A stretch of 64,000 nt of DNA from Rhynchonema sp. JSB1_4 (lineage: Eukaryota > Nematoda > Chromadorea > Monhysterida > Xyalidae): assembly GCA_030248065.1 (NCBI GenBank), contig JASAMV010006042.1:62001-126000 (forward strand), in the 5' to 3' direction. The notes beneath the pieces are model-generated. The model ran no database searches. It was not told the DNA's origin and worked only from the letters and a program-made list of their open reading frames with translations. The translations under genes were made by a program, and so were the position numbers. Shown here piece by piece: positions 44,482 through 57,700 of the stretch; position 1 is the first letter of the stretch, and every line of letters begins with the position of its first letter.

Positions 44482-45886
44482 GGTGTATTATCAATTAACG
44501 TGTGTCCAACCACGTCGTTCACCATTCCTTTCCATTGCTTATCCCCAATCGGGTTTGTGCCGTCAACGACAGGCTCGATTCAACTTGAAACATCAATCAA
44601 CCACAGCCAATCAGCGGGCGCAACAGTCAACGCGACGACAACCATCGCTCGCATGAAAATTGATCCGCAAACTGGTGCGTTTTTCGGTGTTCACGATCTT
44701 TTTTCACCGACGTAAACCGAAAGCAGCATAACATGAGAGAAGTTAGCAAAACGTGACGGCCAGTTGATGTTTCATGATGCGCATGCAAGTATTGATTGTA
44801 ATTGGTGCAGGTACTGCGGACCAGCGTGTCAACATCACCACAATTGAGTGTCAACCATCGTTCGATCACCATCCACCGGTCACGTCCGCCACGCACACTG
44901 CAGCCGGATGTGGACAACAGACACACGCACACAACAGCAAATCGAATATAGGTTCGTTGGGCGTATTTTGCTCATTGGGCTTGTGCACAACCCAATCGCA
45001 GGGCAATCACAAGCCAACGGGTTATACAAAATGGCTCCTTCCTTTTTCGAACACCCAAATCGGTAGTGTGACCAGAATTTCGGTTTAGGTGGCGCAGGTT
45101 TTTTGAAAAACTCGTTTTAAATGTATTTCTTCAGATTCTCTGGGGCTGCCTGGTGCAGTTGCACCAGGCGCACCAACCCTGGTTACGCTCATGACCCAAA
45201 ATCACTGGGGCCTTAATTTGCTGATGTTTCACAATTTTATTGTTTTGTTTTGGGTTGCCTGGATAACGTGCCTCGCACTGCATACGTGCCTTTATTCGTC
45301 TTGCAAAACATTTTTTCAAATAAGTGTCTTTGATGTGAAAGTGACGATATATACCGTAATAATAATGTAACAGCTAACAGCAGTGAGTTTTGCCCGTTTC
45401 GGCCTGTTTTCACAGACGGGCGAGGTGCGAGGCCTCGTCGGTGCGAACACCTCTGGGCATAAGTCTTTGGAACACGTGAAAATACAACTATTTAATGTGC
45501 TTACAGCCGCGTCACCCATTCGTTTGCCAAACAGCCGATTCCAACGGTTATCAACATCATCGGTGTCCAGGTGTCATACATGGTCAATTGATGAATATTT
45601 GCGACAGATCGACACTAGAACTGCAACTGTAGTCACAACGGTGGGTACCCAAATCGGTTTTTTTAATTTTTATTATCGCGTTCTTGTTATTTGGGCCGGA
45701 ATCAAAAGTCGTTCGTCTCCGTTTTTTTATAAAAATGTGCCGAAAAACGAAAGATCAATTTTTTAGTTACAGCCTTTCTTCGATGACAAGTGGTCGTCAA
45801 GAGTCAGTCAATCGCTTCCGGTCAAATTAAAACACAAACGTAAGACAACTAGAACTATATCGACGTCAAACAGGTTGGTTTGCTAG
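44482..45886 (+). CDS. Unrecognised gene directly upstream of eIF5 (5' end missing)
   Basis: Exons 44482 to about 44670, 44813-44947, about 45134-45179, 45414-45642 and 45773 to the stop at 45884-45886 join in phase. Visible segments: SINVCPTTSFTIPFHCLSPIGFVPSTTG, a Thr/Asn-rich part with NATT, GTADQRVNITTIECQPSF, then EVRGLVGANTSGHKSLEHVKIQLFNVL and a basic end. Asn-X-Thr sites and Cys suggest an extracellular part, but no domain is recognised. If the third exon instead reads on past 45179, it would encode a hydrophobic stretch (FIVLFWVAWITCLAL), so a transmembrane form is possible. Copies of the intronic 10-mer at 44586 and 45222 argue that these exon edges may need revision. Confidence 0.4.
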
Positions 45887-45957
45887 CTTTATTTTGGACA
45901 AATGTTTGAACTAATCAGTCATAGTTATGTTTGTATTTGTTGCAGCAAACCATCACA

Positions 45958-48900
45958 ATGGCGCTCAACATTAACCGCAACGTTGATGACATTTTCTACC
46001 GGTACAAAATGCCGCGCCTTGTAGCCAAGGTATAAACGTTCATGTTTTTGAAAGAAACAAATTAACTTTATTTTTGTTGTTTTTTTCCTCCAGGTCGAGG
46101 GCAAAGGCAATGGCATCAAAACCGTAGTCGCTAATATGCCAGAAATTGCGAAAGCATTGAACCGTCCCCCTACTTGTGAGTTTGCTTTTTGCGCTATGTT
46201 GGCGCTTTTAAATTCATTTTCAAAGTGTGTTGCGCATGGTTTTTTATTAAATTTATTCTGTAAATTCCATACTGCAGCGCAATTAGTGATCTCAGTCAGC
46301 TGATGATCGCTTGTGGTGACTTTTTGACAGAGCCAATTGCCGTGGTCTTCGTAAGGCTTTTTATTTCCGAACACACTTCACCTGATGCCCACAAGTCAAG
46401 GCCATGCACACACCACACCAGTGCGGGTGGTTGAGGACATTAGGTCAAATGACATAATTACAGTCGCCGCCACGGGTTAATTACCCACGATTTAAATAGC
46501 CATCCTAAATATGTCTGGTTCTGGTCATCGAATATCAAGAGAGCCGCTCGCTAATTCACAGAAAACGGTTGCTGCATTTGATGACCAAAATAGGTAAGGT
46601 CGTCACACACAATCATAGCAGAAAACGTAGAGAAATTTTTTTCGAAGGCGTACTTGTGAACGTTGTGCGCTGGAAAAATGCTTGATGTTTGGTGCAAAAA
46701 AAATCATGTCCCCAAGAAGCAAACAGTTTTAAAAGAGAATTGCACGATTCTGGCAAGTGTTCATCACAAGATACGTGATATCATCAAGCATTGTTTTCAT
46801 TGAGCTTTGTCTGGCAACGCAGTTTAACCATGTGACTTTTCCATCATAAATAACAACTCCCCGACTGGTTTTTCACCACTGTGTTCAGTTCAAAACGCCC
46901 AATTTCACCCGTGCCGTTGTAATTTGCACGTTAGTTACTTGGTATTGTACGGCCCATTAACGACATTACAGCGAGAGAGAGAGCCTATCAAAGTTTCGAA
47001 CATTACACAAACAATCTGCTGGTCTTGGGCCAGTTGCGCTGTTTGAATGCAGTTTTTTGTTGCTCCGGTTTGTGTGTCTGACAAACATATGATACACACG
47101 TGGCGTGTGGGGTTGGGGTATCGTTGCGTTTGGGGACGGTGTCAGTTTCAGTGAATGGGTTTGCGACTTTTTGCGTTTATTAATTTCGTTTCTGGAAAGG
47201 AAATGTTTCGCTGATGCTGTTTGTTTCAGAACTTTTCATTTGTGATCTGATCTAAATTGGCTTTCCATTTTCAAAGGAAGTGTAAAAGTACAAACAAGGC
47301 AGTGCGGTGCGTGTGTGTTCAGATGTTTGCGATGACAAGTAACACAAGTGCGGAGAAACAAACGAATAAAACAAAAATGTGTTGTTGTGATCAAGGAAAG
47401 GAAATAAGAATACAAAAATAATTGCTTGTGTGACTGCGTTGCAAACATGTATGAAACAATATGAGTGATAAGAAAAGACAGAAGAACTTTTTCCCTGAAT
47501 AAGCCGTTGAATTGGCCAATGTCTTCAGCGACATTGTGCAAGTGTCGCAAAAGATTCGCTCGCTGGCAACCTACAAACCAACTCCGCCACGTGCACCGTT
47601 TGCGATGGCAGCCTTATTAGTTATAAAGCTACAAAGTTATACATTATACTCTCTGAATTAACTTTATTCGCCCTTTTTCAGATACTACTAAATATTTTGG
47701 ATGTGAATTGGGCGCACAAACACAATTCGACTTGAAGAACGATCGTTACATTGTGAATGGTGAACATGATCAGGCGAAATTGCAGGTGATTCATTGATTG
47801 ATTGGGTATTGATTCCTGTTTTTCGTTTGCTCTCAGGTTTGTATTTTCTTCAGGAAATATTGGATGGGTTCATTCGGAAGTTCGTCCTGTGTCAAAGCTG
47901 CGATAACCCGGAGACGTCGTTGGTTGGTGATGGACGATTTTGTAAAATTTGAAGGTCAACTGAATTCGAAATCGAAAACTAACCGATATTTTAATGTGCA
48001 GGTGGTGAAAAAGGGTCAGATCATCCAAGCGTGCAAAGCGTGTGGCTATACGTTGAGCATTCCATTGAAGCACAAGCTCACAACCTTCATACTCAAGAAT
48101 CCACCACCGGTTGATGAGGCTGATTCCGCTGCTGGTGTGTTGGAAAACGATTGAATGTTTCTATTGCTCCACAGTTTTGACCAACTGTTTGTGCAGTACA
48201 GTGCTGTGGCTGGGGTCCCGAAAAAGGTACAGTATCTCCCCTCTCTGATACAGTACCTCCTCTTATTTTGACCCCATTTTCACCATTACAGTACCCATCA
48301 GTGTAGTTCCTGTGGGGGAGGGGGTCCCCCCCCCTCGGGTACGCTATCTCCCCCTCGGGTGGTACACTATCCCCCTATCTCCCCCTCTGGGTACACTATT
48401 TCCCCCAATTTTTGCCTAAAATGGCCATTTTTAGGCCTAAAATGTGTGATTTTCAGGTCAATGTTCTCAAAAGTCGCCAAAATACCCTTTTTATGAAGAA
48501 TTTTTTCCAAAAAGGGGCAAAAATAGGTCAAAGTTTCTACCTCAAAAAGTGACTTTTTCCCGAATTTGGGTCTTCCCCCCCCCCTTCCCCCCTCGGGGGT
48601 ACACTATCTCCCCCTCCGAAAAAAACGGAGGGTCCGCTATCTCCCCCTCCGGACCAGGAACTACACTGGTACCCATTTTGGTCAAAATTCGGCAAAAGTC
48701 GACTAAAAGTACCAAAATCTGCGCGCTGCGCGCCACTTGTGCACATTCTAATCCATAAAAATGCCCTCTCCCTCAAAAGTAGTCACAAGCAAGCACCAGT
48801 GCAGTATGCAATGCAGACGTCTCTTATTGTATCGTGCTCGTTTTCGTGTAGCCAAATAATCATTCATCAATGTGTCCGTATTTTCAGGCAAGAAATCGCG

Positions 48901-50829
48901 ACGTGGCAAACGCGATGGCCAATCGCCGACGGGTGGTGAGGAGATTGAGGTCGGACTCGAATACGAAGGCAGTCCGGAGGTTGGACTGATTTTGTGCATT
49001 GTGCTTTCAGTTTGACGTTTGGTCAGTGCAGCATGACCAATAGGGCACGGCCATGGCGCTGTGTTTGTTTGTTGCACAATGCCACGTATGTCCCATGCGT
49101 GAGGCGCCCGCTGTGTGTTTGTTTCTACCTTTATTCTCCATCATAAAGTCAACAATCCACTCTTGAAACATCAACACATACAATTGTTTGCAGAACGATC
49201 GTTCATCGAGTGGCAACGATGATCAGAATGATTTGGATGATTGGGAGCCGGACTTGCCCGATGCTACTGATGCACCACAATTGACCGGTAGCGCTTTGGA
49301 GTTGTTTTGTGAAAAAAGTGAAAAGCAAAACCCGTTATGTAACCACCACATGTGCACTTGTAATAGTCCATAGTTAGTTGATGTTTCACGTTCAGGTGCA
49401 ATGGCAGCGCTGGCGATGAACGCTGATCTCGAGAAGCCGATCGAGGAACGACTCGATATGTTCGATCATTGGCTGGTCAGTTTTGGGATCCTCAGTTATT
49501 TCTTGTTTCGTTATATTCTCATTTTATTTAACCCCGTTACAGTAAAGAAATCGACGTTTTTTGCAGGAGAAACAAAAACAGGCGCACAAATCGGGCCCGT
49601 TGCCGGCAGCCACCGTTGTGGCCGAGGCCGACCGTCTCGACATCAAGGAGAAGGGTGCGTTTCTCTGTTTCCCCTTTTATTCGATGTTTCAACACAATGA
49701 AAAATGACTGCAGGTGCGCTGTTGTTGTGCCGTCACGTGCTCTCGCCGACCAATCTGATTGAGGATTTGAACAAGAACCAACAGCTGCTCATGCGATTCG
49801 TGGATCAGAACAAGAAGGTGGGTCTAGGTTGTTCGGTTCATTTTACTGATTTTGTTTCCGGCACTGATAAAATGCAATCAAACATGGTGATCATCAAACA
49901 TATTGATCAAGCTTAAGCTTCAGCCACTGGGTCTAAAACGAACGAAATACACATCAACAATCGCGCATGCTTGCCATTCAGGCACAACGTTATCTGCTGG
50001 GTGGTATCGAACAACTACTCGTCGGTGAGCACAAGGCCAAGTTGTTGCCAGTCACACCACACGTGCTGAAGACGTTGTACGATCATGACCTGGTGGAGGA
50101 GGATGTGATGATTGGATGGAGCAAAAAGGTGCGCGTAGTTTAGCAAGAAATTAATATTTTCAGCCGCTTTGTATGCAGCCAAAGCTCCACTCAATGCGAA
50201 TGATGGCATTGTGGGTTACAATTGTCGAAAAAAGCACAACAAAAAATTGATCAAAGTACAAAAACAAACCTATCATGTGCATTCATTGCAGCCATCAAAG
50301 AAGTTCGTTGCATCCAAGAAGGACAGCCAGGCGATTCTGAACGCGGCAGCCCCGTTCATCAAATGGTTGGAGGAAGCGGAGGAGGAGAGCAGTGATGAGG
50401 AGGATGAGGACGTCGAGGTATGTGTCCAGTCCGCTGATGTTTCATTGCATTATACTGTTTTTTTGCCTTTTTGGGTGCGATTGGCTGCTAATTTTCCTTT
50501 TGCTAACCTGCGCAGAATTTTCACATTTTACCTACACAAGGCGACTTTGTGGGTGCAGAAGCCAGCTAAACCTTGGTCCGCTGGATCACGGCGTGTCGAA
50601 CACATCCTTTTATCTCTCTACTTCAAAAAATACCAGCTAGAGTTCTGAAAACAACTACCCAATTAGCCCACTCTGTTTTCAGTTCGGCGACGGCAAGCCA
50701 CAGCAACCGGCCGCAAACCAGAAGCCAGCAGTGAAGCCGAAGGTTGAACAGAATGGAGCTGCAAACAAGGCGGAGGACGAGGACGAGGAGGAGGAAGAGG
50801 ATGACGATTTGGATATTGACAATATTTGA
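45958..50829 (+). CDS. EIF5: Translation initiation factor eIF5
   Basis: Thirteen exons in phase. Exons include 45958-46029, 46094-46175, 47682-47785, 47854-47922, 48002-48134, 48888 onward, 49195 onward, 49397 onward, 49567 onward, 49714 onward, 49981 onward, 50291 onward and 50683-50829. The N-terminus is the eIF2beta-like GAP domain ([21 protein letters not shown]; the catalytic Arg is in this segment), then [21 protein letters not shown] and the zinc ribbon ([15 protein letters not shown]). The C-terminal W2/HEAT domain follows ([49 protein letters not shown]), with a tail that ends in DDDLDIDNI. eIF5 stimulates GTP hydrolysis by eIF2 at start-codon selection. An acceptor-like TTGTTGCAG ends 13 nt before the ATG. 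The 48.2-48.8 kb intron carries nested transposons. Confidence 0.95.
48199..48798. mobile_element. hAT-like MITE in an eIF5 intron
   Basis: Left end CAGTGCTGTGGC, right end degraded (keeps AAAAGTAGTCACA), 8-bp duplication GTGCAGTA (48191-48198, 48799-48806). Words GGTACAGTATCTCC, central GCGCGCTGCGCGC palindrome. It hosts the next element. Confidence 0.8.
48299..48668. mobile_element. hAT-like MITE, CTATCTCCCCCTC family, nested
   Basis: 15-bp perfect ends CAGTGTAGTTCCTGG, duplication GTACCCAT (48291-48298, 48669-48676). Close copy of 36898-37297 some 11 kb away. Confidence 0.9.
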
Positions 50830-53800
50830 ATTGCCGCCATACGATTGGTTCTGCTGATCTGGGAGGCCCATAATTCAAATACTGTCATGTCCGTCATACT
50901 GTTGAGAAAAAACAACGGACTGAAATGAACCTATAATAATATTGTCCTGATTATTTTGCTTGCTTTTGTTCACAATGTGACGTTTCGTTGTTTGTGTTCA
51001 TGTTCGAATTTGTGTTTGTTTGTGTCGAGTTCATATGCCCCACTGCAGCCAGAAATTGCTTCTTTGTCAGTAACTATAATGTTCGCAGCTATCTAGTATT
51101 GACTACTGAATTTTTTTCTGCAAAATGTTTACAATCCAGCTGTGTTTTGTAACAATTAACTTATATGACCTGAAGTTTTTCGTGCAATTAATGCCGTCAT
51201 CCGAATTTCTCTGTGACTGTAACGGGACTTAATCATTCAGGATGTAAACATGCAACTTTTCATTTATTATTAGGAACGTACTTTTCGCAAATGGATTATG
51301 TAATTTCACATCGGTTTTCTCACAATCGTTCAAAAATACTAAGTTTCCTGGGGTATGGCTGTTTGTTTTCGTGTTTCTGGTGTGTGTTTTCTGGTTTTTG
51401 TTCGTTTTCGAAAAAACTTGTGTTATATTTAGTCTTGTCGTTACGTTGTTGTGAAAACAGTTGCTTATTGTTTCGTTGGTCACCCATTTAGGCTTACTTT
51501 TGCCTGAATAGCAAGTGTTTGCTTTCGTTTTTGAAAAGTACTCTCGTTTTCTTGAAAGCAACGACACTTGTTTCAAGCAAATATTTACACTTGTTGATAT
51601 GCTACACTATACACCGTTGATTGAAACATTTAGTTGATAAGATTTTTGTGTGTTTTTCTCCAAATAGAATCCTACAGCGTTCTTGCAAAAGTTTTATTTC
51701 AAAGCTATTGTATTGAACTTCTCGGGATTAGTAATTTATATCACATTAAATTTACATTGCTCCTCTGTCTCTCATAAATCTAGCACAAAGTTCCTTCCTG
51801 TCGATTCCCGTCTGTGTTTTTGTGTTTTGCACTGCACCTTGTATAAACAAACATCGTGTGAGCCAGAAGTTGCTTCACATTTTTGACTGTCGGTTCTACC
51901 AACCGCAGGAACTTCTTGATCACCCAGTAATTGATTATTGATTTTGCACCGCGTCGGTTATTTGATTGTGTGTCAATTATTTTGGATTGGGTACGGAAAA
52001 CTATATCTTTGGATTGGGTTTGGGGGGCAATCTGGTTTTTTGAAGGTCTTAACCGACTCGAACTATGAAAGCGCCCCAAAAAACGGTTGGCACCCCTTGA
52101 AGTGAAAGGCATAAGTATTATAATGTGATGCTTTCTGTCGCAGAGGTGTATTTGTGTTGAGGGCTATTTTACAGTCATCATTTATTCGGTTCATGATTGA
52201 TTGATTGGTGGGAATGGTGAAACTAACGTAAGTGGTGAAATAAAATTCAGTGGTTGGCTGTTGAATTGTTTTTGTGTCTCCCGGGCCCCGGTTTGTTATC
52301 CTGCGTGTGCTGGTCTCCGTCACACTTCACTCTCGGTGTTCCATTGAACGCAGTGCTACAGTCAGGTTATCTCGGCCAAGAGGGTCCATTGTTCAAAAGA
52401 GTCCATCGTACAAGATGGTCCGATCCAGTAAAGACACTCCATGGTGCGAGAGGTTGAACGGTTGCAGGAGTGGCAGAGATGCTTTGTCTTGGTGCCATAT
52501 TGATTGATTTTGGTGACGTACAGTATGAGTATTATACTCGCAGCTGCAACTGTGACGTATTCAATTCATTTGTGGTTCAACACAGGCACCATGATCAATA
52601 AAGTCACAAAACCCGGGTCTTGCGCTGCTGCCATGCGCTGTTGTCTAGAAAATATGTATCAGATTCCTGGTTGTAGTTGCAGAAAGTTGTCTGAAAACGT
52701 TAAAAGATTTTGTTGAAATTGGATGGTGCATTTGCGCAGATTGCTTGTGCATTTTTTGCGTTTTGCACAACAATCGGGCAGATTAAACTACAGTCAGCCA
52801 CACGGCACAATGTGCCGTAAATCTCTGTTGGTTGAAAACACGATCGTCATGTCACGTGGCCATCACGTTTACACCATGATCTGAAACACCGTGTGTGTGA
52901 AGGTAGGATGCCTGATGGTCCCGCTCCCTCAAAAGGGTCGGATGTTCCGTATGCCAAGGGCGGCGAATAGTCCCATGTACAAAGGTCACTGGAACCCTCC
53001 GCCCCTCCCCCCTGTTTGGGGGGCAGTGCGGCAGCACGCTCGACACTGTATGATGCAGTCAAAGAGTTTTGGTCCGAAAAAACTTCAGTCTACTGCTGCT
53101 CGGGTAACAGCACCTAATGTGGTGTCACGGACAAACAGCGGTTTTCGAAGCACAGTGCCCACTTAAATAGATATGTGCAGAGGACAGTCTAGGCCTAAAC
53201 CTAAGCCCAAGCCGAACCTCTGCCTTCAGGACTCGCTTTTTAACCCCCCGCTGTTTTGTTCGTGCCCCGTGATACCCTTGATGCCTTTTGACGTGGCACA
53301 CTCACCGTGAAAAATTTCATCAAAAAATTAGACCAAATCGGGCTACACTATTCCACCTCTGCCACAGATCTGAACTGTTCTACATGCAGTACATAGTTCT
53401 CAAAACACAGGGTGCACTGAAATTTCCTAGACCAAATTTTAACTCCGCTATTTGGGCTGGACGAATATTGTCTGCACGACAATTCCAACATACATCAGAA
53501 TTTTCATGATTGAAATCGAATTGCTTGCCCTAACAGGGAAAAGTAAACACCTGACGCTTACATGGCCACCAGGAAACAACATGTGCTTTTGTTACAAAAG
53601 TAACGACCAACCAGAAAGCCAGTTTGTATATAAAAATTAGGAGAGGTGACTAAATCCCCGGGTTCACGTGCTAACTGAGCGCAGCTGATGTGGGGACCCG
53701 ATTATTCCTGCAGTTTTTGTTGAAACTGTGGGACTGGCGGCTGCGCCTTATCAAGTTATTTTTTTGATGAAACGGATGATAAAAATTGACGGCAGCTCAG

Positions 53801-54761
53801 ACTGACTGTTTCGTTATCTGAAAAATGGAGGCAATATTAAAAGTGCGCTCTAGTTTTATGACATATTATTTTTGTTGCTATGATTTAATGAAAATAGCAT
53901 GGCTGATGTTATCGTGATGATAGTATACAGGCCTTGTGTTGGTTTGTGATGTACATTTGGCATGATTGCAGCTTCTTGGAGCTTGTTTCAATTTTCTTTG
54001 CGTCGTTTTTCAGTTCCGAAACCTGGAACCTAAATGTTCAGGTGCATAGTGCGCTTTTTCCTGTTTTTTCTACAAAACGCGTACTGTATGAGGCTGACTC
54101 AAAGCAATTTAAAAGCCGTTTATTTTTACTTTGGTTTGCGTTAAATCTTGGTTAGTTTGGTCACGGTTATTGATTTTATACTCACTGAAACGCTATGTGT
54201 ATACACACATTAGATTTATGAATGGTCGAGTTTGTTAAATGCTCCTTCACGTTTTTATTTTGAGTACTGACGTACAGTACATAAGCATACTAACCGTATC
54301 CACAAAATTTATTCATTGAAAATACTTTTATTTTGATTTTTTGTTGTCTATTCATCCAAAGGTTCCAAAAGATTTTCCCAGAACCGGTTATGATGACTTG
54401 ATGTTGGCATAGGTACAGTACCTTTGTATGTATTGTTTGTCCCCGCCTTGTTTATCTGTGCGTTTGCAATTACCCGGGAAAAAGCAAATGTATGTAGACG
54501 CTGACGCAACTACAGCTTGATCTTTAGATATTCCGCTTGGTGCACCGGTGTGTGGAAAACTGAAAAATCACCCCTGTTAAGCTAGAAACTGTCGAAACTG
54601 TTCATATTCCACGCACAAACGTGTTTGTTGCTGTTCTGTGATCAGCCGACCCAGACGTGACGTAGACTCTTTTCACAAAGCCACTGATTTCACACAACCC
54701 TGGGGCTTTGCCTTTTTAAAATTCAAAGCTTTCCCGCAGAGGTGCGTTTATTGAGCAAAAC
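50830..54761. other. Long intergenic region without recognised genes
   Basis: 3.9 kb between eIF5 and SLC4. Only short frames; no family motif, tRNA or transposon end was recognised. The last part should contain the SLC4 promoter. An acceptor-like TTTCCCGCAG at 54730-54739 precedes the SLC4 ATG by 22 nt. Confidence 0.5.
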
Positions 54762-57700
54762 ATGTCCGATTCCGGTGGAGAATTACCGGACGCAACCAAG
54801 ACGCTGGGAGGTGAAAGCAGCGATCATGGCTCGAAAGCGGAAGGGGAGAAGAAAGGTGGGAATGAAAACCTACAGCAATTTGTTTGAGTTCCCGATTTTC
54901 TGGAAGCTTGCCATCAGAGCTTTCTCTTCACAGAGGATTCCTCACGTCCGGCATCCCCAATGGGTCGGGAAAACTCGACGGTCCGTTTCGACGTGCACAA
55001 CTCAAGCAGCACCGTGAATCGGTCGAGGGGAAACACGGTGGAGAAGCAGACTAACAACAATGAGGGGCACGACAAGGGAGAGGAGCAGAAGCACAGGGTT
55101 AGACCGTGCCGGAAACGGGGGGTGATAAAAAAATCAGTCTGCTGCGTGGAATATATCGTAGCACAACTTACAGCGACGAAAGCTTGCAATGTCCACCTTA
55201 CATATTCTTCCCTGTTTTCAAGTTTCCCACTTTCCTCCAGCCGTCCCATCCTCGTCTGTACACGGTGTCGAGCCAATTGCCCCCCTCGACTGGCCCATAC
55301 GAGTACGCAACGCCCGTGCCGCCCAAACCGTTGTTCACTGAGATGATGGCAATGCAGGTGGGGGAGAAGGAGTGGATGGAGACTGCACGGTTAGGGGGCG
55401 AAACACCTGGACATTGTGGGTCTGGGTGGTCGATTTCAGACTTGATTAGTCCAGACTTTACAAGTGGTTTTGCCGGATCCACGAGTCCGTGTTCTACTAA
55501 AATTAGTTTATTGGCAATTGTTTCGAACACTTGGACTTGAGAACTTTCCTTCAATAAGTTGGAAGAAATACAGATTATATGGTATTATACCATGCCAATC
55601 AATCCCACATTCCATTGGTAATCATGATTATAAGCCCAACATTGTTGCTAATCTTGCAGGTTTTAAGCTCAATATAGAATTGTAGCTACATTTTCCATGT
55701 CCCCTTCGAGACCGATGAGCTCTGTTACCAACCGCACACTGATGATGGTGTACATTAGGTACTGTAGGTACATCTCGAGTTCAAGTCTCTTTGCAGTTGG
55801 GTGAAATTCGAGGAAAAAGTGGAGGAGGGTTCACGTCGCTGGTCAAAGCCTCACATCGCCACACCCAGTCTCATCAGTCTGCTGCAGCTGAGTGCTTGTT
55901 TGGTGGATGGGTCATGTCTGCTCAATTTAAATGCCACTTGTTTCCCGCACATTGTTGGTGAGTGAAACATCAACACCCTGCTTTTCTTTCCATGCATAAG
56001 TTCAGCCATATCAACTTTTTGCCGATTACCGTCAGCAAAGCAATTATTGTAATTGCTGTATTATTTTAGTATTAGATAGATAAATAAAAATTCCCCTGTC
56101 TGAGAGCTGTCTTGCTGTCGCACTTAAGCTCTAATCGGAAATTGGTGGAAAAGGGACGTTCGGACCAAAAGGAAAAATCCAATTAGAGCCCCTGTGGCTT
56201 TAAATGGAAACGCTTCCACTACAGCCCCCAGGGGGTGGGAGTCGGAAAGCACCAGTCGAACAAAAATGGACAAAATGCGTCTCTTGACTGGGCGCAACGT
56301 TCATGTCCGCTAAAAAAATGGTAAGCTTCATCACACGCACGGTGACCAAATCATAAATTCACATGCAACGTTTTCGCCACAGATTCTGTGCTGGACGATC
56401 TGGAACGTGCGGGCACGATTACACCCGAGGTCAGTGTGCGATGCAGAATGGCATTGAACAAACCAAAGAAACATCAATATGACCAGGTTGATCGCTATGT
56501 TTTATGACAATCAATTAGTGAATAGATGATTTGAACATGACATTCGCAGTTGGCCATTCACAAGCGCAAGTCTGACGCCGGATTGATTGATATCGATCAG
56601 AACAATCATGAAGAATTCAATGCTGCCGTCAAACGCAAGACCAGTTTGTCTTATTGTGCTTTTCCGACATGTTTATGTTGACGATGAATATGACAGCTTT
56701 TTTGGTTCAGGTGATCGACCTATTGTGTAAATAGATTAAAGTTTGTGGACCAATTTGCCCTGTTAAGTTGATATTGTCAAGGCTATCACGCATGAGATCG
56801 CAAGTCAATTCATGCCTCGACGAATAAATTTAGGATAGTTATAATCCCAAATAAGGCCCCTCATCGAATAAGTCCCCAAAGCGTGCTTCTTCGCAAAATT
56901 TTCCTACTAAGCCCCCACCTATGGTCACTCGTCGATATTTCACGTACTTACAGTATATAGCAGAGAGGATTCCGGGAGCAGAATATTTGTACCTACAGTA
57001 CCTAATTTACGACCATGAAGCATGGGAAAGCCTTATTATTTGGGAAATTATTTTTTCTGAAATCTCAAATTCGAAGGCATTCTCCGCTCTAGCAGATGTT
57101 TCAGGTTTCTATCGTCACCACCTTGAGCACCATCACACCCCACTCAAGACGACGGCGGCTGAGGCCGAGCGAAATCCGCGTTTTGCGCGCAAATTGCCGC
57201 CAAACTGTGAAGCCGTCAATGTGCTGGTTGGGGAGGTGGAATTCCTGACTTTCCACATCTCGGCCTTTGTGCGACTTCAGCACGCAATTCAAATGCAGGA
57301 ATTGACTGAGGTAGAGACTCAAATTTGAAATTTGACAAAAATTAAACTTGAACGAGTCTTTGTAACTCTATCCGTCAGGTCAACGTCCCGTCGCGTTTCA
57401 TTTTCATTCTGTTGGGACCAAAAGGTCATTCGTTGCACTACAGAGAGATCGGACGGGCTCTGGCAACACTCATGTCTGATGATGTACGTATTACATGCTC
57501 GTTTCTCACGTCTTATTATTTTTGCTTTTTACCAAACGGAATAAAAATATAAAGTTCAGTAATTTTTGTAGTATTTCGCAATGGTGCCATACGGATGTCG
57601 AAATCGAGAGGACTTGATCGCAGGAATGGACGATTTCCTCGAAGAGGTTAAGGATTAAGCATTGATCGATTCATGTGTTGATTGATCAAGGCGATGTATT

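Noticed and set aside
56459..56472. AAAGAAACATCAATATG as another copy of the intronic 10-mer
   Set aside because: It lacks the full 10-mer and is coding sequence (KPKKHQYD) of SLC4.
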